Origin: Desulfallas thermosapovorans DSM 6562
GTDB taxonomy: Bacteria > Bacillota > Desulfotomaculia > Desulfotomaculales > Desulfallaceae
Length of the DNA stretch: 64,000 nt
Direction: 5' to 3'
Assembly (NCBI RefSeq): GCF_008124625.1
Contig: NZ_VNHM01000004.1
Coordinates: 62,001 to 126,000, forward strand
The translations under genes were made by a program, and so were the position numbers. Numbering within the stretch: position 1 is the stretch's first letter; every line of letters begins with the position of its first letter. Under the pieces are notes generated by a model that made no database searches, was not told the origin of the DNA, and saw only the letters and a program-made list of their open reading frames with translations. Positions 33,747-43,054 of the stretch are shown one piece after another.

Positions 33747-34020
33747 TACGCACCTCAAATGGCAGTACAGTGGGGTTTTGTCCGGACGGTGCCAAACAGC
33801 CGCCCCGGTGGGAAACCGCAAAAACCCGCGTAATCCAGCAAAGCTGGCCATAGAAACTATACCCAGTATTGCAAAAACTTTCTTTTCAACAGTTTAGCAA
33901 AAAATCCTTTTAAATACAGCATGTTTTTATCGCAATTTACGCGACCAACCACCAAATTTCGGCAATTTGAAGTGGCATGTGGTGGTGGTCCCGGTCCGGG
34001 GACGGGCATTCAGATTTGGC

Positions 34021-34065
34021 AAAAAAAGCTCAACTGCCGCATACGGGAGGGCAGTTGAGCTTTTA
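34021..34065 (-). terminator. Intrinsic terminator after the M3-VanX gene
   Basis: AAAAGCTCAACTGCC pairs with GGCAGTTGAGCTTTT, with A and T runs on both sides. It is placed to end the minus-strand peptidase transcript before the agr-like operon. Confidence 0.75.
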
Positions 34066-34081
34066 ACAATAATACATTTAT

Positions 34082-36820
34082 TTATTGCACCGGGAAATCA
34101 AAATACTTATCCGGGTAGGGTTCATCCTTTAATGTATAATGCCACCATTCCTCCGGGTAAGCCGCAAAACCGTGCTTTTCCATCAGGCCCTTAAGTAGTT
34201 GGCGGTTCTCCCTTTGCTCCTCTGTAATCAATTCGGTATCATGGTGGGAAATGGGGCCGAAAAAGTCAAAGGGACTGCCCATATCCAGTTCCTCTCCGTT
34301 ATCAAGCCTGATGATGGTCAGGTCGATGGTGCTGCCCCGGGAGTGACCGGATTTATGAGCAATGTATCCCAGGTTGAATAAGTTGCTTTTATCGATGTCA
34401 GGATAAAATTGACTTTTCATCTTGGTGTCTTTTACATCGGCGGCCCACCGGGCAAAATTATCAACCGCCCGCTGGGGCCGGTAAGCGTCGAATATTTTTA
34501 ATCCCAGACCCTGTTGATTTAATTCCTGCTGCACTTTTTTCAAAGCACTGGCCGCCGGTTCGGAGATTACGGCCCGGGGGGCCAGATAACCGTCCACCGG
34601 CCGCCCGGTGAAATTGTTCTCCCCAAAGTAACGGATATCCAACTCCACGTTGGGTATTACTTCATCCAGATAGACAAACCCCTCCGGTATAAAATGTTTT
34701 GTTTCAATATTAAAATCTTCCAGCAGCGCGTCAATACCGGCATCCCGGCCGCGGAATCTCTGGTAAAGCAACGCCGGGTGTTCCGAGGCCCCCCTGGCAA
34801 GGATATTATCCCTGAATGATGCAGCCGTGGCTTTGTTGAAGATGCCGTTCTTTTCAAAGGCAACAAAGGCGTCGGCGGCCAGGACTTCGGACCACAAATA
34901 ACTGTAGTACCCCGCAGCATATCCGCCGGCAAAAATATGAGAGAAGCTGTTGCTTACCAGGCACCCTTCCACAAGGGGCAGCAGTGCGGGCTCTTCACTG
35001 GCTTCCCTTTCAAATTGGCTTACCGGCACTTGCACCGGGGAAGTGATGGTGTGCCAGGCCAGATCAATATTTCCCAGGCGCACTTGCTGCAGCCTGTTAA
35101 AGGCAATATGGAACCTCTTTTGCTCCCGGATTTTTTCCACTAATGCCGCAGGTATTTTTTCTCCTGTTTTATAGTGCACCGCAAACATGTCCAGGAACTC
35201 TTTTTGGTAGACCCAGTTTTCCATAAGCTGCGAAGGCAATTCAATAAAATCCCAGTGGGCATAATAACTGGAGGTTGCAGCATAGGTAACATCCGCAAGC
35301 AGCATATGGAGCGCATGCCCGAACTCATGGAGTAATGTGGTTACTTCGTGCAATGTCAGCAATGACGGCTCGGTTTTGGTGGGTTTAGTAAAATTACATA
35401 CCACCATCACCTGAGGCCTTAAATTCTGTCCCTGGTACTTTTCCGGGGCGGCCAGCTGTGCGGTCCAGGCCCCGTCGGCCTTACCGGCCCGGGGAAAATA
35501 ATCCAGGTATAACACGCCCAAAAAGCTGTTGTCGGCATCAAAAACCTCATAGGCCGTTACTTCGGGATTGTAGACCGGTATGTCTTTATTAACCTTAAAT
35601 TTTAAACCATATAAACGCCCGGCCAGTTGGAAAACACCCTTCTGGACGTTCTCCAGGCGAAAATAGGGCCGGAGTTCTTCTTCGTTGAAGGATAATTTTT
35701 GGTCCTTTAGTTTGTTTTCATAATAACTCCAGTCGTAAGGCCGCAGCTCTGATTCCAACCCCAGCCCGGCGGCAAATTTCTGCAGCTTTTGAACCTCTTC
35801 TTTGGCCGCACCCTGGAGGGCATAATACAACTTGTTTTGAAAATCTTCCACCGTGCGGGGGTTTCGCGCCATGCGTTCTTCAAGCACATAGTGGGCATGG
35901 GTGGGGTAGCCCAGTAACTTGGCTGCCTGAAGTCTCAAGTTGGCTATTTCCACTACGATGGCACTGTTATCATTTTTACCGTTGCTGCCCAGGCCGCCGT
36001 AAGTTTTATACATCCGCTCCCTTAACCCGCGGTTATCGGCATAACTCATCACAGAAATATAAGTGGGGTAATCCAGGGTAAACACCCAACCCGTCATGTT
36101 CTGTGCCCGGGCGGTATCTGCCGCTGATTCCACCACAGCTTGGGGCAAGCCGGCTAGCTCGCGTTTATCGGTGACGTGTACATAACTGTTTTTGGTGTCC
36201 GCCAGCACGTTTTCCATGAACCTCATTTCCAGCTCCGCAAGGCGCCGGGAAATTTGCCGCATTCTTTCCTTTTCCCCATCCTCCAGTTCGGCACCGTTTC
36301 TGACGAATTGCCGGTAGGTATTCTCCAGCAGTGTTTTTTGTTCGGCGGTAAGCAGGTTGCGGTCACAATTTTCGTAAACATACTTTACTTTGGCGAAAAG
36401 GTTTTCGTTAAGGGTGATGTCATTGTAAAAATCGGCCAGGATGGGGGAAACCTCCGCGGCAACCTCCTGTAACTCCGGATTGGTGTCGGCTTCGTTCAAC
36501 TGAAATAAAATACTGGCGGTTCTTTTCAGTAAACGCCCGCTTTTCTCCAGTGCCTCGATGGTGTTGGCAAAGGTAGGCGTTTCGGGGTTGTTAATAATGT
36601 TCTCAATTTCTGCCCGGCCCTGTTTTATGGATTCCTCAATGGCCGGCATAAAATGCCCGGTTTTAATTTGGTCAAAGGGCGGTGTTTGATGGGGGGTATT
36701 GAATGGTCCCAGTAATGGATTTACGGCACCCGTCGCTCCATGGGCTGCGGGTATGGTTATGGCCAGCATGTAGATAAAGGCCAGTATAAAAAGCCATAAC
36801 CGGCTCTTATTGTTAAACAC
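34082..36820 (-). CDS. Exported M3 metallopeptidase fused to a VanX-type D-Ala-D-Ala dipeptidase
   Basis: 912 residues. Residues 1-29 are a Sec signal peptide (KSRLWLFILAFIYMLAITIPAAHG). Residues about 35-705 are a full M3 oligopeptidase, with LLHEFGHALHMLL near residue 498 supplying the HExxH zinc site and a YAHWDFIELPSQLMENW block after it. Residues about 713-912 are a complete VanX-like domain: DAYRPQRAV (the conserved Arg), SGHSRGSTIDLT (SxHxxGxxxD zinc ligands) and PEEWWHYTL (catalytic Glu and third ligand His). VanX hydrolyses D-Ala-D-Ala in the cytoplasm of vancomycin-resistant bacteria; an exported fusion would instead attack peptides and D-Ala-containing dipeptides outside. The start is GTG after AGGAGG. 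No van resistance genes are adjacent. Confidence 0.88.
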   Translation of the reverse strand: MFNNKSRLWLFILAFIYMLAITIPAAHGATGAVNPLLGPFNTPHQTPPFDQIKTGHFMPAIEESIKQGRAEIENIINNPETPTFANTIEALEKSGRLLKRTASILFQLNEADTNPELQEVAAEVSPILADFYNDITLNENLFAKVKYVYENCDRNLLTAEQKTLLENTYRQFVRNGAELEDGEKERMRQISRRLAELEMRFMENVLADTKNSYVHVTDKRELAGLPQAVVESAADTARAQNMTGWVFTLDYPTYISVMSYADNRGLRERMYKTYGGLGSNGKNDNSAIVVEIANLRLQAAKLLGYPTHAHYVLEERMARNPRTVEDFQNKLYYALQGAAKEEVQKLQKFAAGLGLESELRPYDWSYYENKLKDQKLSFNEEELRPYFRLENVQKGVFQLAGRLYGLKFKVNKDIPVYNPEVTAYEVFDADNSFLGVLYLDYFPRAGKADGAWTAQLAAPEKYQGQNLRPQVMVVCNFTKPTKTEPSLLTLHEVTTLLHEFGHALHMLLADVTYAATSSYYAHWDFIELPSQLMENWVYQKEFLDMFAVHYKTGEKIPAALVEKIREQKRFHIAFNRLQQVRLGNIDLAWHTITSPVQVPVSQFEREASEEPALLPLVEGCLVSNSFSHIFAGGYAAGYYSYLWSEVLAADAFVAFEKNGIFNKATAASFRDNILARGASEHPALLYQRFRGRDAGIDALLEDFNIETKHFIPEGFVYLDEVIPNVELDIRYFGENNFTGRPVDGYLAPRAVISEPAASALKKVQQELNQQGLGLKIFDAYRPQRAVDNFARWAADVKDTKMKSQFYPDIDKSNLFNLGYIAHKSGHSRGSTIDLTIIRLDNGEELDMGSPFDFFGPISHHDTELITEEQRENRQLLKGLMEKHGFAAYPEEWWHYTLKDEPYPDKYFDFPVQ

Positions 36821-37006
36821 TTTTGCGCTACCTCCTGATAAGCTCTTTTTCTGTGTGGTTTATTGCCCTCACGGTTAAATTTATAAATTTTGTTAAAATA
36901 TCCTGCCGCAAGGTGAAAAATACTTAATGAGCCATTGGGCCGGCCCAAGTATTATATGCCACTTGCGGAATCTTAATTAAATTAAAGGGTTTGTCCGAAT
37001 AAAGGG

Positions 37007-37180
37007 TTTGTCCGAAAAGCAGGCTTACTTTTTAACCTTATGTGCATGCCTTTCCAGGGCACAAAACGTCATGAAGGAATTTCATTCAACCTGGGGAGCA
37101 CCTGGCACCTGTATGAGCACAGCAAAAGCCAGCCAACTTGGAGACTGTAAGTGATCTCCCGCAGGCTTTTTTGGACAGTC
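37007..37180. repeat. Dispersed repeat copy R3 (MITE-like, with terminal inverted repeats)
   Basis: Left end TTTGTCCGAAAAGCAGGC (37007-37024), right end GCAGGCTTTTTTGGACAG (37161-37178), near-perfect inverted repeats enclosing about 140 bases. The left end is preceded by a second copy of the 17-base unit AAAGGGTTTGTCCGAA(T/A) (36984-37000). The interior shares TGCCTTTCCAGGGCAC and TGAAGGAATTTC with R2, and the tail (CACCTGGCACC, TGAGCACAGCAAAAGCC, CCAACTTGGAGA) with R1 and R4. No coding capacity. It lies in the gap between the M3-VanX and glnS genes, which otherwise holds only the AT-rich start regions of both. Confidence 0.75.
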
Positions 37181-37318
37181 TTTTAAAGGATTATGGATAT
37201 AAATGTAGAACACGAAAATGGATATGCACATAAATGGTAATCTTTCGGGGCAATATATGGAAATATGAACCAGTATTATACCCGTACAATGCCCTGTTTA
37301 AGGAGGAAATCTCAAAAT

Positions 37319-39013
37319 ATGACGGCTCTGAACAACGAATTACCGGCCATGAATTTTATCCACAATATTATCAAGGAAGATTTAAAAAATAATAAAAATG
37401 ACGGGCGGGTGCATACCAGGTTCCCACCCGAGCCCAACGGTTACCTGCACATAGGACATGCCAAGTCCATTTGCCTGAATTTTGGCCTGGCCCGGACCTT
37501 TGGCGGGCTGTGCAACTTGCGTTTTGACGACACCAACCCCACCAAAGAGGAAGTGGAGTATGTGGACTCCATTAAGGAAGACGTTAAATGGCTGGGGTTT
37601 GATTGGGACGACCGGCTTTATTACGCATCTGATTATTTTGAAAAGCTCTACGGCTACGCTGTTGAACTGATCCAGGCCGGGAAGGCCTATGTTTGTGATT
37701 TGACCCCGGAGCAAATCAGGGAGTACCGTGGCACTTTGAAGGAACCGGGGCAAAACAGTCCCTACCGCAACCGCACTGTGGAAGAAAATTTGGATTTATT
37801 CCAGAGGATGAGGGCCGGGGAATTCCCGGACGGATCCAGGGTGCTGCGGGCCAAAATAGATATGGCCTCCCCCAACTTGAATATGCGTGACCCGGTGCTG
37901 TACCGCATCCAAAGGGCCCACCACCACCGTACAGGTGATCAATGGTGCATCTATCCCATGTATGACTTTGCCCATCCCATTTCGGATGCCCTTGAGGGTA
38001 TTACCCACTCGGTTTGCACGCTGGAATTTGAAGACCACCGGCCATTGTACAACTGGGTGCTGGATAATGTGAGCGTTCCCTGTCACCCGCAGCAAATTGA
38101 ATTTGCCCGGCTTAACCTCAGTCATACCGTGATGAGTAAACGCAAGCTGCGGGCGCTGGTGGAAAATGGGGTGGTCAGCGGTTGGGACGACCCCCGTATG
38201 CCCACCATATCGGGCCTGCGCAGGCGCGGCTATACGCCGGAAGCGATTCGTGACTTTTGTGAGCGGATCGGGGTGGCCAAAAGCAACAGTGTTGTTGATA
38301 TAGCCATGCTGGAGCATTGCATCCGGGAGGATTTGAATGCCCGGGCGATGCGGGCCATGGCGGTATTGCGCCCGCTGAAGGTTATCATTGACAACTATCC
38401 CGAAGGCCGGGTGGAAATGCTGGAGGCCGAGAATAATCCCGAGCGTCCCGAGATGGGCTCCCGGCAGGTACCCTTTTCCCGGGAGTTGTATATAGAGCGG
38501 GATGATTTCCGGGAGGATCCTCCCAAAAAATTCTTCCGCCTGGCCCCGGGCCGTGAAGTGCGCCTTAAACATGCCTATATAATAAAATGTGAGCATGTGG
38601 TCAAGGATGAGCAGACCGGTGAAGTGCTGGAACTGCATTGCACCTATGATCCCGGTACCCGCAGCGGCACGGGCACCGAAACGCGCAAGGTCAAGGGCAC
38701 GCTGCACTGGGTTTCGGCCGCCCACGCCGTAAAAGCGGAAGTGCGCTTGTATAACCACTTGTTCACCAAGGAAAACCCGGACGAGGACGAAGACTTCAGG
38801 GCCAATTTGAATCCTGATTCCCTGGAGGTGTTAACCTCCTGCCTGGTGGAACCCAGCCTGGCCGGTGCCCGGCCGGGGAGCAGGTACCAGTTCCTGAGAC
38901 AAGGTTATTTTTGCGTCGATAGGGACACTGTCCCCGGAAGGCCGGTGTTCAACCGGGTAGTCTCGTTAAAGGACACCTGGGCCAAAATACAAAGGGCACA
39001 GGGTAATAAATAA
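37319..39013 (+). CDS. glnS: Glutaminyl-tRNA synthetase
   Basis: 564 residues from ATG 37319, which follows AAGGAGG at 12 bases; an ATG at 37265 has no such site. Class I synthetase: the HIGH motif is [12 protein letters not shown] and the KMSKS loop reads VMSKRKL. The GlnRS-specific [18 protein letters not shown] and the C-terminal anticodon-binding beta barrels ([30 protein letters not shown]) are present. Most Firmicutes instead make Gln-tRNA through GatCAB, and bacterial GlnRS genes are regarded as acquired from eukaryotes, so its presence here hints at lateral transfer. Confidence 0.94.
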   Translation: MTALNNELPAMNFIHNIIKEDLKNNKNDGRVHTRFPPEPNGYLHIGHAKSICLNFGLARTFGGLCNLRFDDTNPTKEEVEYVDSIKEDVKWLGFDWDDRLYYASDYFEKLYGYAVELIQAGKAYVCDLTPEQIREYRGTLKEPGQNSPYRNRTVEENLDLFQRMRAGEFPDGSRVLRAKIDMASPNLNMRDPVLYRIQRAHHHRTGDQWCIYPMYDFAHPISDALEGITHSVCTLEFEDHRPLYNWVLDNVSVPCHPQQIEFARLNLSHTVMSKRKLRALVENGVVSGWDDPRMPTISGLRRRGYTPEAIRDFCERIGVAKSNSVVDIAMLEHCIREDLNARAMRAMAVLRPLKVIIDNYPEGRVEMLEAENNPERPEMGSRQVPFSRELYIERDDFREDPPKKFFRLAPGREVRLKHAYIIKCEHVVKDEQTGEVLELHCTYDPGTRSGTGTETRKVKGTLHWVSAAHAVKAEVRLYNHLFTKENPDEDEDFRANLNPDSLEVLTSCLVEPSLAGARPGSRYQFLRQGYFCVDRDTVPGRPVFNRVVSLKDTWAKIQRAQGNK

Positions 39014-39018
39014 ACATC

Positions 39019-39056
39019 AAAGAACCTCTCCGGCAATTCCCGGAGAGGTTCTTGGG
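39019..39056. terminator. Hairpin between the convergent glnS and hflX genes
   Basis: AAGAACCTCTCCGG pairs with CCGGAGAGGTTCTT around six bases. The stem is very stable but the T-run is short on either side. Confidence 0.6.
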
Positions 39057-39140
39057 TATTTAGCGGGTAATAACATTGCTTGCCATGGGTTGTACCACAG
39101 GGCGCGTTAATGGGTGAGTTGCCGGTGCCGGTGGCCCCGG

Positions 39141-40952
39141 TCAAACCGGTGGTTCAAAGTCGTTTTGCTGTATGTGGGGTGCCACGGCCGCCCAGTGATT
39201 TTCATCCACCGCCGCCTCCACCCGGATACCCCGGGGGGTGTACTGTTCGCTGTAAACCTCCCCGTGCCGGTGCAGCAATGCCAGCAAATCTGTTCTGTCA
39301 TAGGGCAGCCAGCCTTTAACCCGCCGGCGCAGGCCCAGGGCGTTTTGGATGATTAGATCCTTGAGCCGGTCCAGGCCGGTACCGTCCCGGGAGGACACCT
39401 CCGCCACCTGGCCCCGGTAGGAGAGTTTAACCTGCTCCACAAGCTTGTGGTTTACCGGTTGATCTATTTTGTTTAAAACCAGTATGGTGTTCTTGTCCCG
39501 GGCGCCCAGTTCCTTTAGAACACCCTCCACGGCGGTAATTTGTGCCAACAGTTCCGGATGGGATGCGTCCGCTACGTGGAGCAGGAGATCCGCTTCCACC
39601 ACCTCTTCCAGGGTGGCATGAAAGGCCTTTACCAGGTGGTGGGGTAATTTGCGGATAAACCCCACGGTATCGGTTAAAAGAACCTCCCGGTTTCCGGGTA
39701 GTACCAGGCGGCGGGTGGTGGGATCCAGGGTGGCAAAAAGCTGGTTTGCCGTATATACTTTAGCCCGGGTCAAAGTGTTTAGTAAAGTGCTTTTCCCCGC
39801 ATTGGTATAGCCCACCAGTGCCACCACGGGCGCGGCTGCTTTACGGCGGCCCTGCCTCTGCCGGCGGCGGTGACGCCGCACTTGCTCAATGGCACCGGTT
39901 AGCTCTTCAATGCGCCGCCTGATGTGGCGGCGATCAGTTTCCAGCTTGGTTTCCCCGGGTCCCCGGGTCCCGATGCCGCCGCCCAGGCGGGACAGGACGG
40001 TGCCCAGCCCGGTCAGGCGGGGTAAAAGGTACTGCAACTGGGCCAGTTCCACCTGCAACTGGCCCTCTTTGGTGCGGGCCCGCCGGGCAAAAATATCCAA
40101 TATTAAAGATGTGCGGTCTACAACGCGGCAGCCGATGGAGTTTTCCAGGTTGCGGGTCTGGGTGGGGTTGAGTTCGTCGTCAAATATCACCAAATCCGCC
40201 CCCAGGCGCTGCCTGTGCAGGGCCAATTCTTCCACCTTGCCCCGCCCGATAAAAAATGCCGCGTCGGGCCGCTGCCTGCGCTGGGACACCCTGGCTACGG
40301 GCACCGCCCCGGCGGTCTCGGCCAGCAAGGCCAGTTCGTCCAAAGAGTCTGCACCATCTATGGTAACCAGTATAGCTTTTTCAGCCTGGCGGTCTGCGGT
40401 GGTGGTAATTGAAGCAGGGGGTATGATATTGTCCTCAATGCTTTTAATCAGCTCTGTTAAGGGAAAACCGGTTAACTGCTCAGGGGACAGCGGCCCAAAG
40501 TCCCGAAAATTTTGGGTAAGCTGCCCGTCCCGGGGCTCCAGACAAGCCAGGCGGGCTTCCTTTATTTTACCGTCCAGCACCCCCAGGGCTACCATTGCAT
40601 CAAGGCGCATATCATAAAGGGCGGCATAGTCCACCGCGCTTAATTGCCCGCCGCCTGCAGGGTGGGTATGGATACAGCGCAGGCCCGATAGCCGGTAAGC
40701 ACTGCGCCGTTTGCTTTGCGCTTTGAGCTGTACCGTAGCGGCGTCACCCACACCGACCGATACCACTCGCCCCTGCCGGTCAATAAACACAGCCAGTTCC
40801 CGCTGGCTGCCGCTTGAAATTACAGCCATGGTTCGGGCTATTTCCGGAGAGATGACCTGGTCCTTATCAATTACCATATCATAAATGCTTTGTAACGAAT
40901 CCAGGTCAACCTTTTTTAAACCCCGGGTATTTCCGTAAACGGTTTGGCCCAA
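39141..40952 (-). CDS. hflX: HflX GTPase with an N-terminal JAMM-like domain
   Basis: 603 residues, about 170 more than a plain HflX. Residues about 190-603 are standard: the HflX N-domain (VPVARVSQRRQRPDAAFFIGRG, FDDELNPTQTRNLE), the linker GGIGTRGPGETKLETDRR, and the GTPase with GYTNAGKST (G1), LLTDTVGF (G3) and NKID (G4). HflX splits stalled or hibernating ribosomes. Residues 1 to about 180 contain Glu52 and HTHPAGGGQLSAVD (His95, His97, Ser105, Asp108), exactly the HxHx7Sx2D metal motif of JAMM/MPN+ isopeptidases. Whether it is catalytic is untested. The start is TTG after AAGGATGTGATC. Confidence 0.88.
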   Translation of the reverse strand: MGQTVYGNTRGLKKVDLDSLQSIYDMVIDKDQVISPEIARTMAVISSGSQRELAVFIDRQGRVVSVGVGDAATVQLKAQSKRRSAYRLSGLRCIHTHPAGGGQLSAVDYAALYDMRLDAMVALGVLDGKIKEARLACLEPRDGQLTQNFRDFGPLSPEQLTGFPLTELIKSIEDNIIPPASITTTADRQAEKAILVTIDGADSLDELALLAETAGAVPVARVSQRRQRPDAAFFIGRGKVEELALHRQRLGADLVIFDDELNPTQTRNLENSIGCRVVDRTSLILDIFARRARTKEGQLQVELAQLQYLLPRLTGLGTVLSRLGGGIGTRGPGETKLETDRRHIRRRIEELTGAIEQVRRHRRRQRQGRRKAAAPVVALVGYTNAGKSTLLNTLTRAKVYTANQLFATLDPTTRRLVLPGNREVLLTDTVGFIRKLPHHLVKAFHATLEEVVEADLLLHVADASHPELLAQITAVEGVLKELGARDKNTILVLNKIDQPVNHKLVEQVKLSYRGQVAEVSSRDGTGLDRLKDLIIQNALGLRRRVKGWLPYDRTDLLALLHRHGEVYSEQYTPRGIRVEAAVDENHWAAVAPHIQQNDFEPPV

Positions 40953-41623
40953 AAAAGATCACATCCTTAAATTCAACAACATTATAACATATGTAAAGCA
41001 GCAATAAATAACCGGATAATTTAAAAAAGTAAGGCAGCTGGGGAGGAATATAATAAAGCATAGCGAATAGTTTAGATGGTAGTTGGAGATTTCGGCCCTC
41101 CCGGGTGCGGGTTCAAAACTCAGACCGAACACCAGTCCATATATTTACCACTTATTACCGCCATATAGTCAAGTCGCATGTCCGGTGTATACTCTATTGT
41201 GACCTTTTTAACATACCCGGTGCTGTGTAGCGGCTAAATGTAATTTCAGCCCGGTATGAAAAAAACGCTTCAAAGCGCTGCCGGTAAATTGCCATCTACC
41301 ACCTCTGGACTAGGCTTGATTAATTAGTTACAATAAAAACAAGGCTTTGTTATGGACAAGTTTCTAAAAAAATGAGGTTGACCGGCAGGAATAATGCAGA
41401 AAATAACGAATTTCATACTAAGACGGCTTTTTGTAATGTTATACCAGGATATTATTCCTTAGCCTCAAACGCTTGAGCATTCGTTTGGTGAGGCTGGGTT
41501 TTCGCGTTTTTGCGGCTTTATTATTTGTACTTTGGAAGGAGGTGTCACCGGGCTACTGAAGTCAGGCCATTAAACATACATTTTATTTGCTATTAAGCTT
41601 ATTTAACAAAAGGAGGTATTGCA
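40953..41623. other. Long upstream region of dsrA
   Basis: 671 bases without a gene. It holds a possible 250-base element with imperfect terminal inverted repeats (41066-41315). A stable hairpin AGCCTCAAACG/CGTTTGGTGAGGCT (41461-41495) is followed by GGGTTTTCGCGTTTTT. An AAGGAGGTG ribosome-binding-like site (41537-41544) is not followed by any usable frame. The true dsrA site AAAGGAGGT lies near 41610. No clear promoter pair was found. Confidence 0.4.
41461..41495 (+). promoter_or_regulatory. Stable hairpin in the dsrA leader
   Basis: AGCCTCAAACG pairs with CGTTTGGTGAGGCT; next comes GGGTTTTCGCGTTTTT. It may be an attenuator or an RNA-stabilising 5' structure; it lies about 130 bases before dsrA. 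Confidence 0.4.
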
Positions 41624-43042
41624 GTGCCTTTTGAGCCAAAAGAACCACAAAAGGAAATTAAGTACCAGGAGACAAGAATTTACTCCGATGAAGAATTAAT
41701 GAACTATACAGAAGAAGAACTGAAAAATTTTAAAATCAAGCATGACATTCCTGATTTGGAAGAACTGGAAAAAGGTCCGTGGCCCAGCTTTGTGGCCGAC
41801 GCCAAGCAGGAAGCCCTGCATAGAAGGAAACTGGCCGATGACAGAATGCTCATCGACCGGGATGTTGTCGAGGACATGCTTGGTCAGCTCCAGGTATCCT
41901 TTGACGACGGTGAAACCCACTGGAAACACGGCGGTATCGTCGGCGTGTTTGGTTATGGCGGCGGTGTTATCGGCAGGTATTCCGACCTTCCGGAAAAATA
42001 TCCTTCCATCGCCCATTTCCATACTATCCGGGTTAACCAGCCGGCCAGTAAGTTTTATAATTCTGATTTCCTGCGTACTGTCTGTGACATGTGGGAATAC
42101 CGGGGCAGCGGCCTGATGAACCTGCACGGTTCCACCGGTGACCTGGTACTTCTGGGTACCACCACCGAACAGCTGGAGCCCATTTTCTTCGAATTGACCC
42201 ACGTGCTGGGCCAGGACATCGGTGGTTCCGGTTCCAACCTGCGGACACCTTCCTGCTGCATTGGTAAGGCCCGCTGTGAATTTGCCTGCTACGACACCCA
42301 GGATCTGTGCTATGAACTGACCCAGTACTATCAAGACGAGCTGCACCGTCCGGCTTTCCCGTATAAATTCAAGTTCAAGTTTGACGGCTGCCCGAACGGC
42401 TGCGTGGCTTCCATTGCCCGTTCCGACATGTCCTTCATCGGTACCTGGAGAGATGACATCCGCATTGACCAGGATGCCGTTAAAGCATACATCGCCGGGG
42501 ATGTCGTACCCAACGGCGGTGCCCATAAGGGAAGAGATTGGGGTAAGTTTGATATTCAGAAAGAAGTTATTGACCTGTGCCCCACCAAGTGTATGTCCCT
42601 GGTGGACGGCGAGCTTGTCATCGACAATAAAGAATGCACCCGTTGCATGCACTGCATCAACGTAATGCCCAAAGCCCTTAAACCCGGTAAAGACACCGGT
42701 ATCAGCATCCTTTTGGGTGCCAAGGCCCCCATTCTGGAAGGCGCTCAAATGGCTACCCTGATTGTTCCCTTTATGAAGGCCGAACCGCCTTATGACAACA
42801 TTAAAGAGTTTATCGAAAAAGTATGGGAATTCTGGATGGAAGAAGGTAAAAACCGTGAGCGTCTGGGTGAATTAATGCAGCGCTTTGGTCTGCCTAAATT
42901 CCTTGAAATCATCGGCCTGCCTCCGGCGCCGCAGATGGTTAAAACCCCGCGTGAAAACCCGTACATTTTCTGGAAGGAAGAGGACGTACCCGGCGGCTGG
43001 ACCAGGGATATTAAAGAATATCGGGCCAGACATAAGAGATAG
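41624..43042 (+). CDS. dsrA: Dissimilatory sulfite reductase alpha subunit
   Basis: 472 residues, starting at GTG after AAAGGAGGTATTGCA. With DsrB it forms the alpha2beta2 sirohaem enzyme that reduces sulfite and hands sulfur to DsrC. Sirohaem/[4Fe-4S] ligands lie in CCIGKARCEFACYDT (about residue 209 on) and FDGCPNGCVASIAR; the inserted ferredoxin domain carries CPTKCMSL and CTRCMHCINVMPKAL. THWKHGG near residue 100 is the usual primer target for this gene. It is followed after 12 bases by dsrB. The protein is complete and undamaged, so the host is a genuine sulfite reducer. Confidence 0.97.
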   Translation: MPFEPKEPQKEIKYQETRIYSDEELMNYTEEELKNFKIKHDIPDLEELEKGPWPSFVADAKQEALHRRKLADDRMLIDRDVVEDMLGQLQVSFDDGETHWKHGGIVGVFGYGGGVIGRYSDLPEKYPSIAHFHTIRVNQPASKFYNSDFLRTVCDMWEYRGSGLMNLHGSTGDLVLLGTTTEQLEPIFFELTHVLGQDIGGSGSNLRTPSCCIGKARCEFACYDTQDLCYELTQYYQDELHRPAFPYKFKFKFDGCPNGCVASIARSDMSFIGTWRDDIRIDQDAVKAYIAGDVVPNGGAHKGRDWGKFDIQKEVIDLCPTKCMSLVDGELVIDNKECTRCMHCINVMPKALKPGKDTGISILLGAKAPILEGAQMATLIVPFMKAEPPYDNIKEFIEKVWEFWMEEGKNRERLGELMQRFGLPKFLEIIGLPPAPQMVKTPRENPYIFWKEEDVPGGWTRDIKEYRARHKR

Positions 43043-43054
43043 GAGGTTTGTTTC

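Noticed and set aside
34082-36820. Vancomycin resistance cluster, suggested by the VanX domain
   Set aside because: No vanH, ligase or vanRS genes are adjacent, and the protein is exported, unlike cytoplasmic VanX.
37796-38758. 320-codon minus-strand frame opposite glnS
   Set aside because: His/Gly-rich composition typical of an antisense shadow of a GC-rich gene; glnS motifs cover the same bases.
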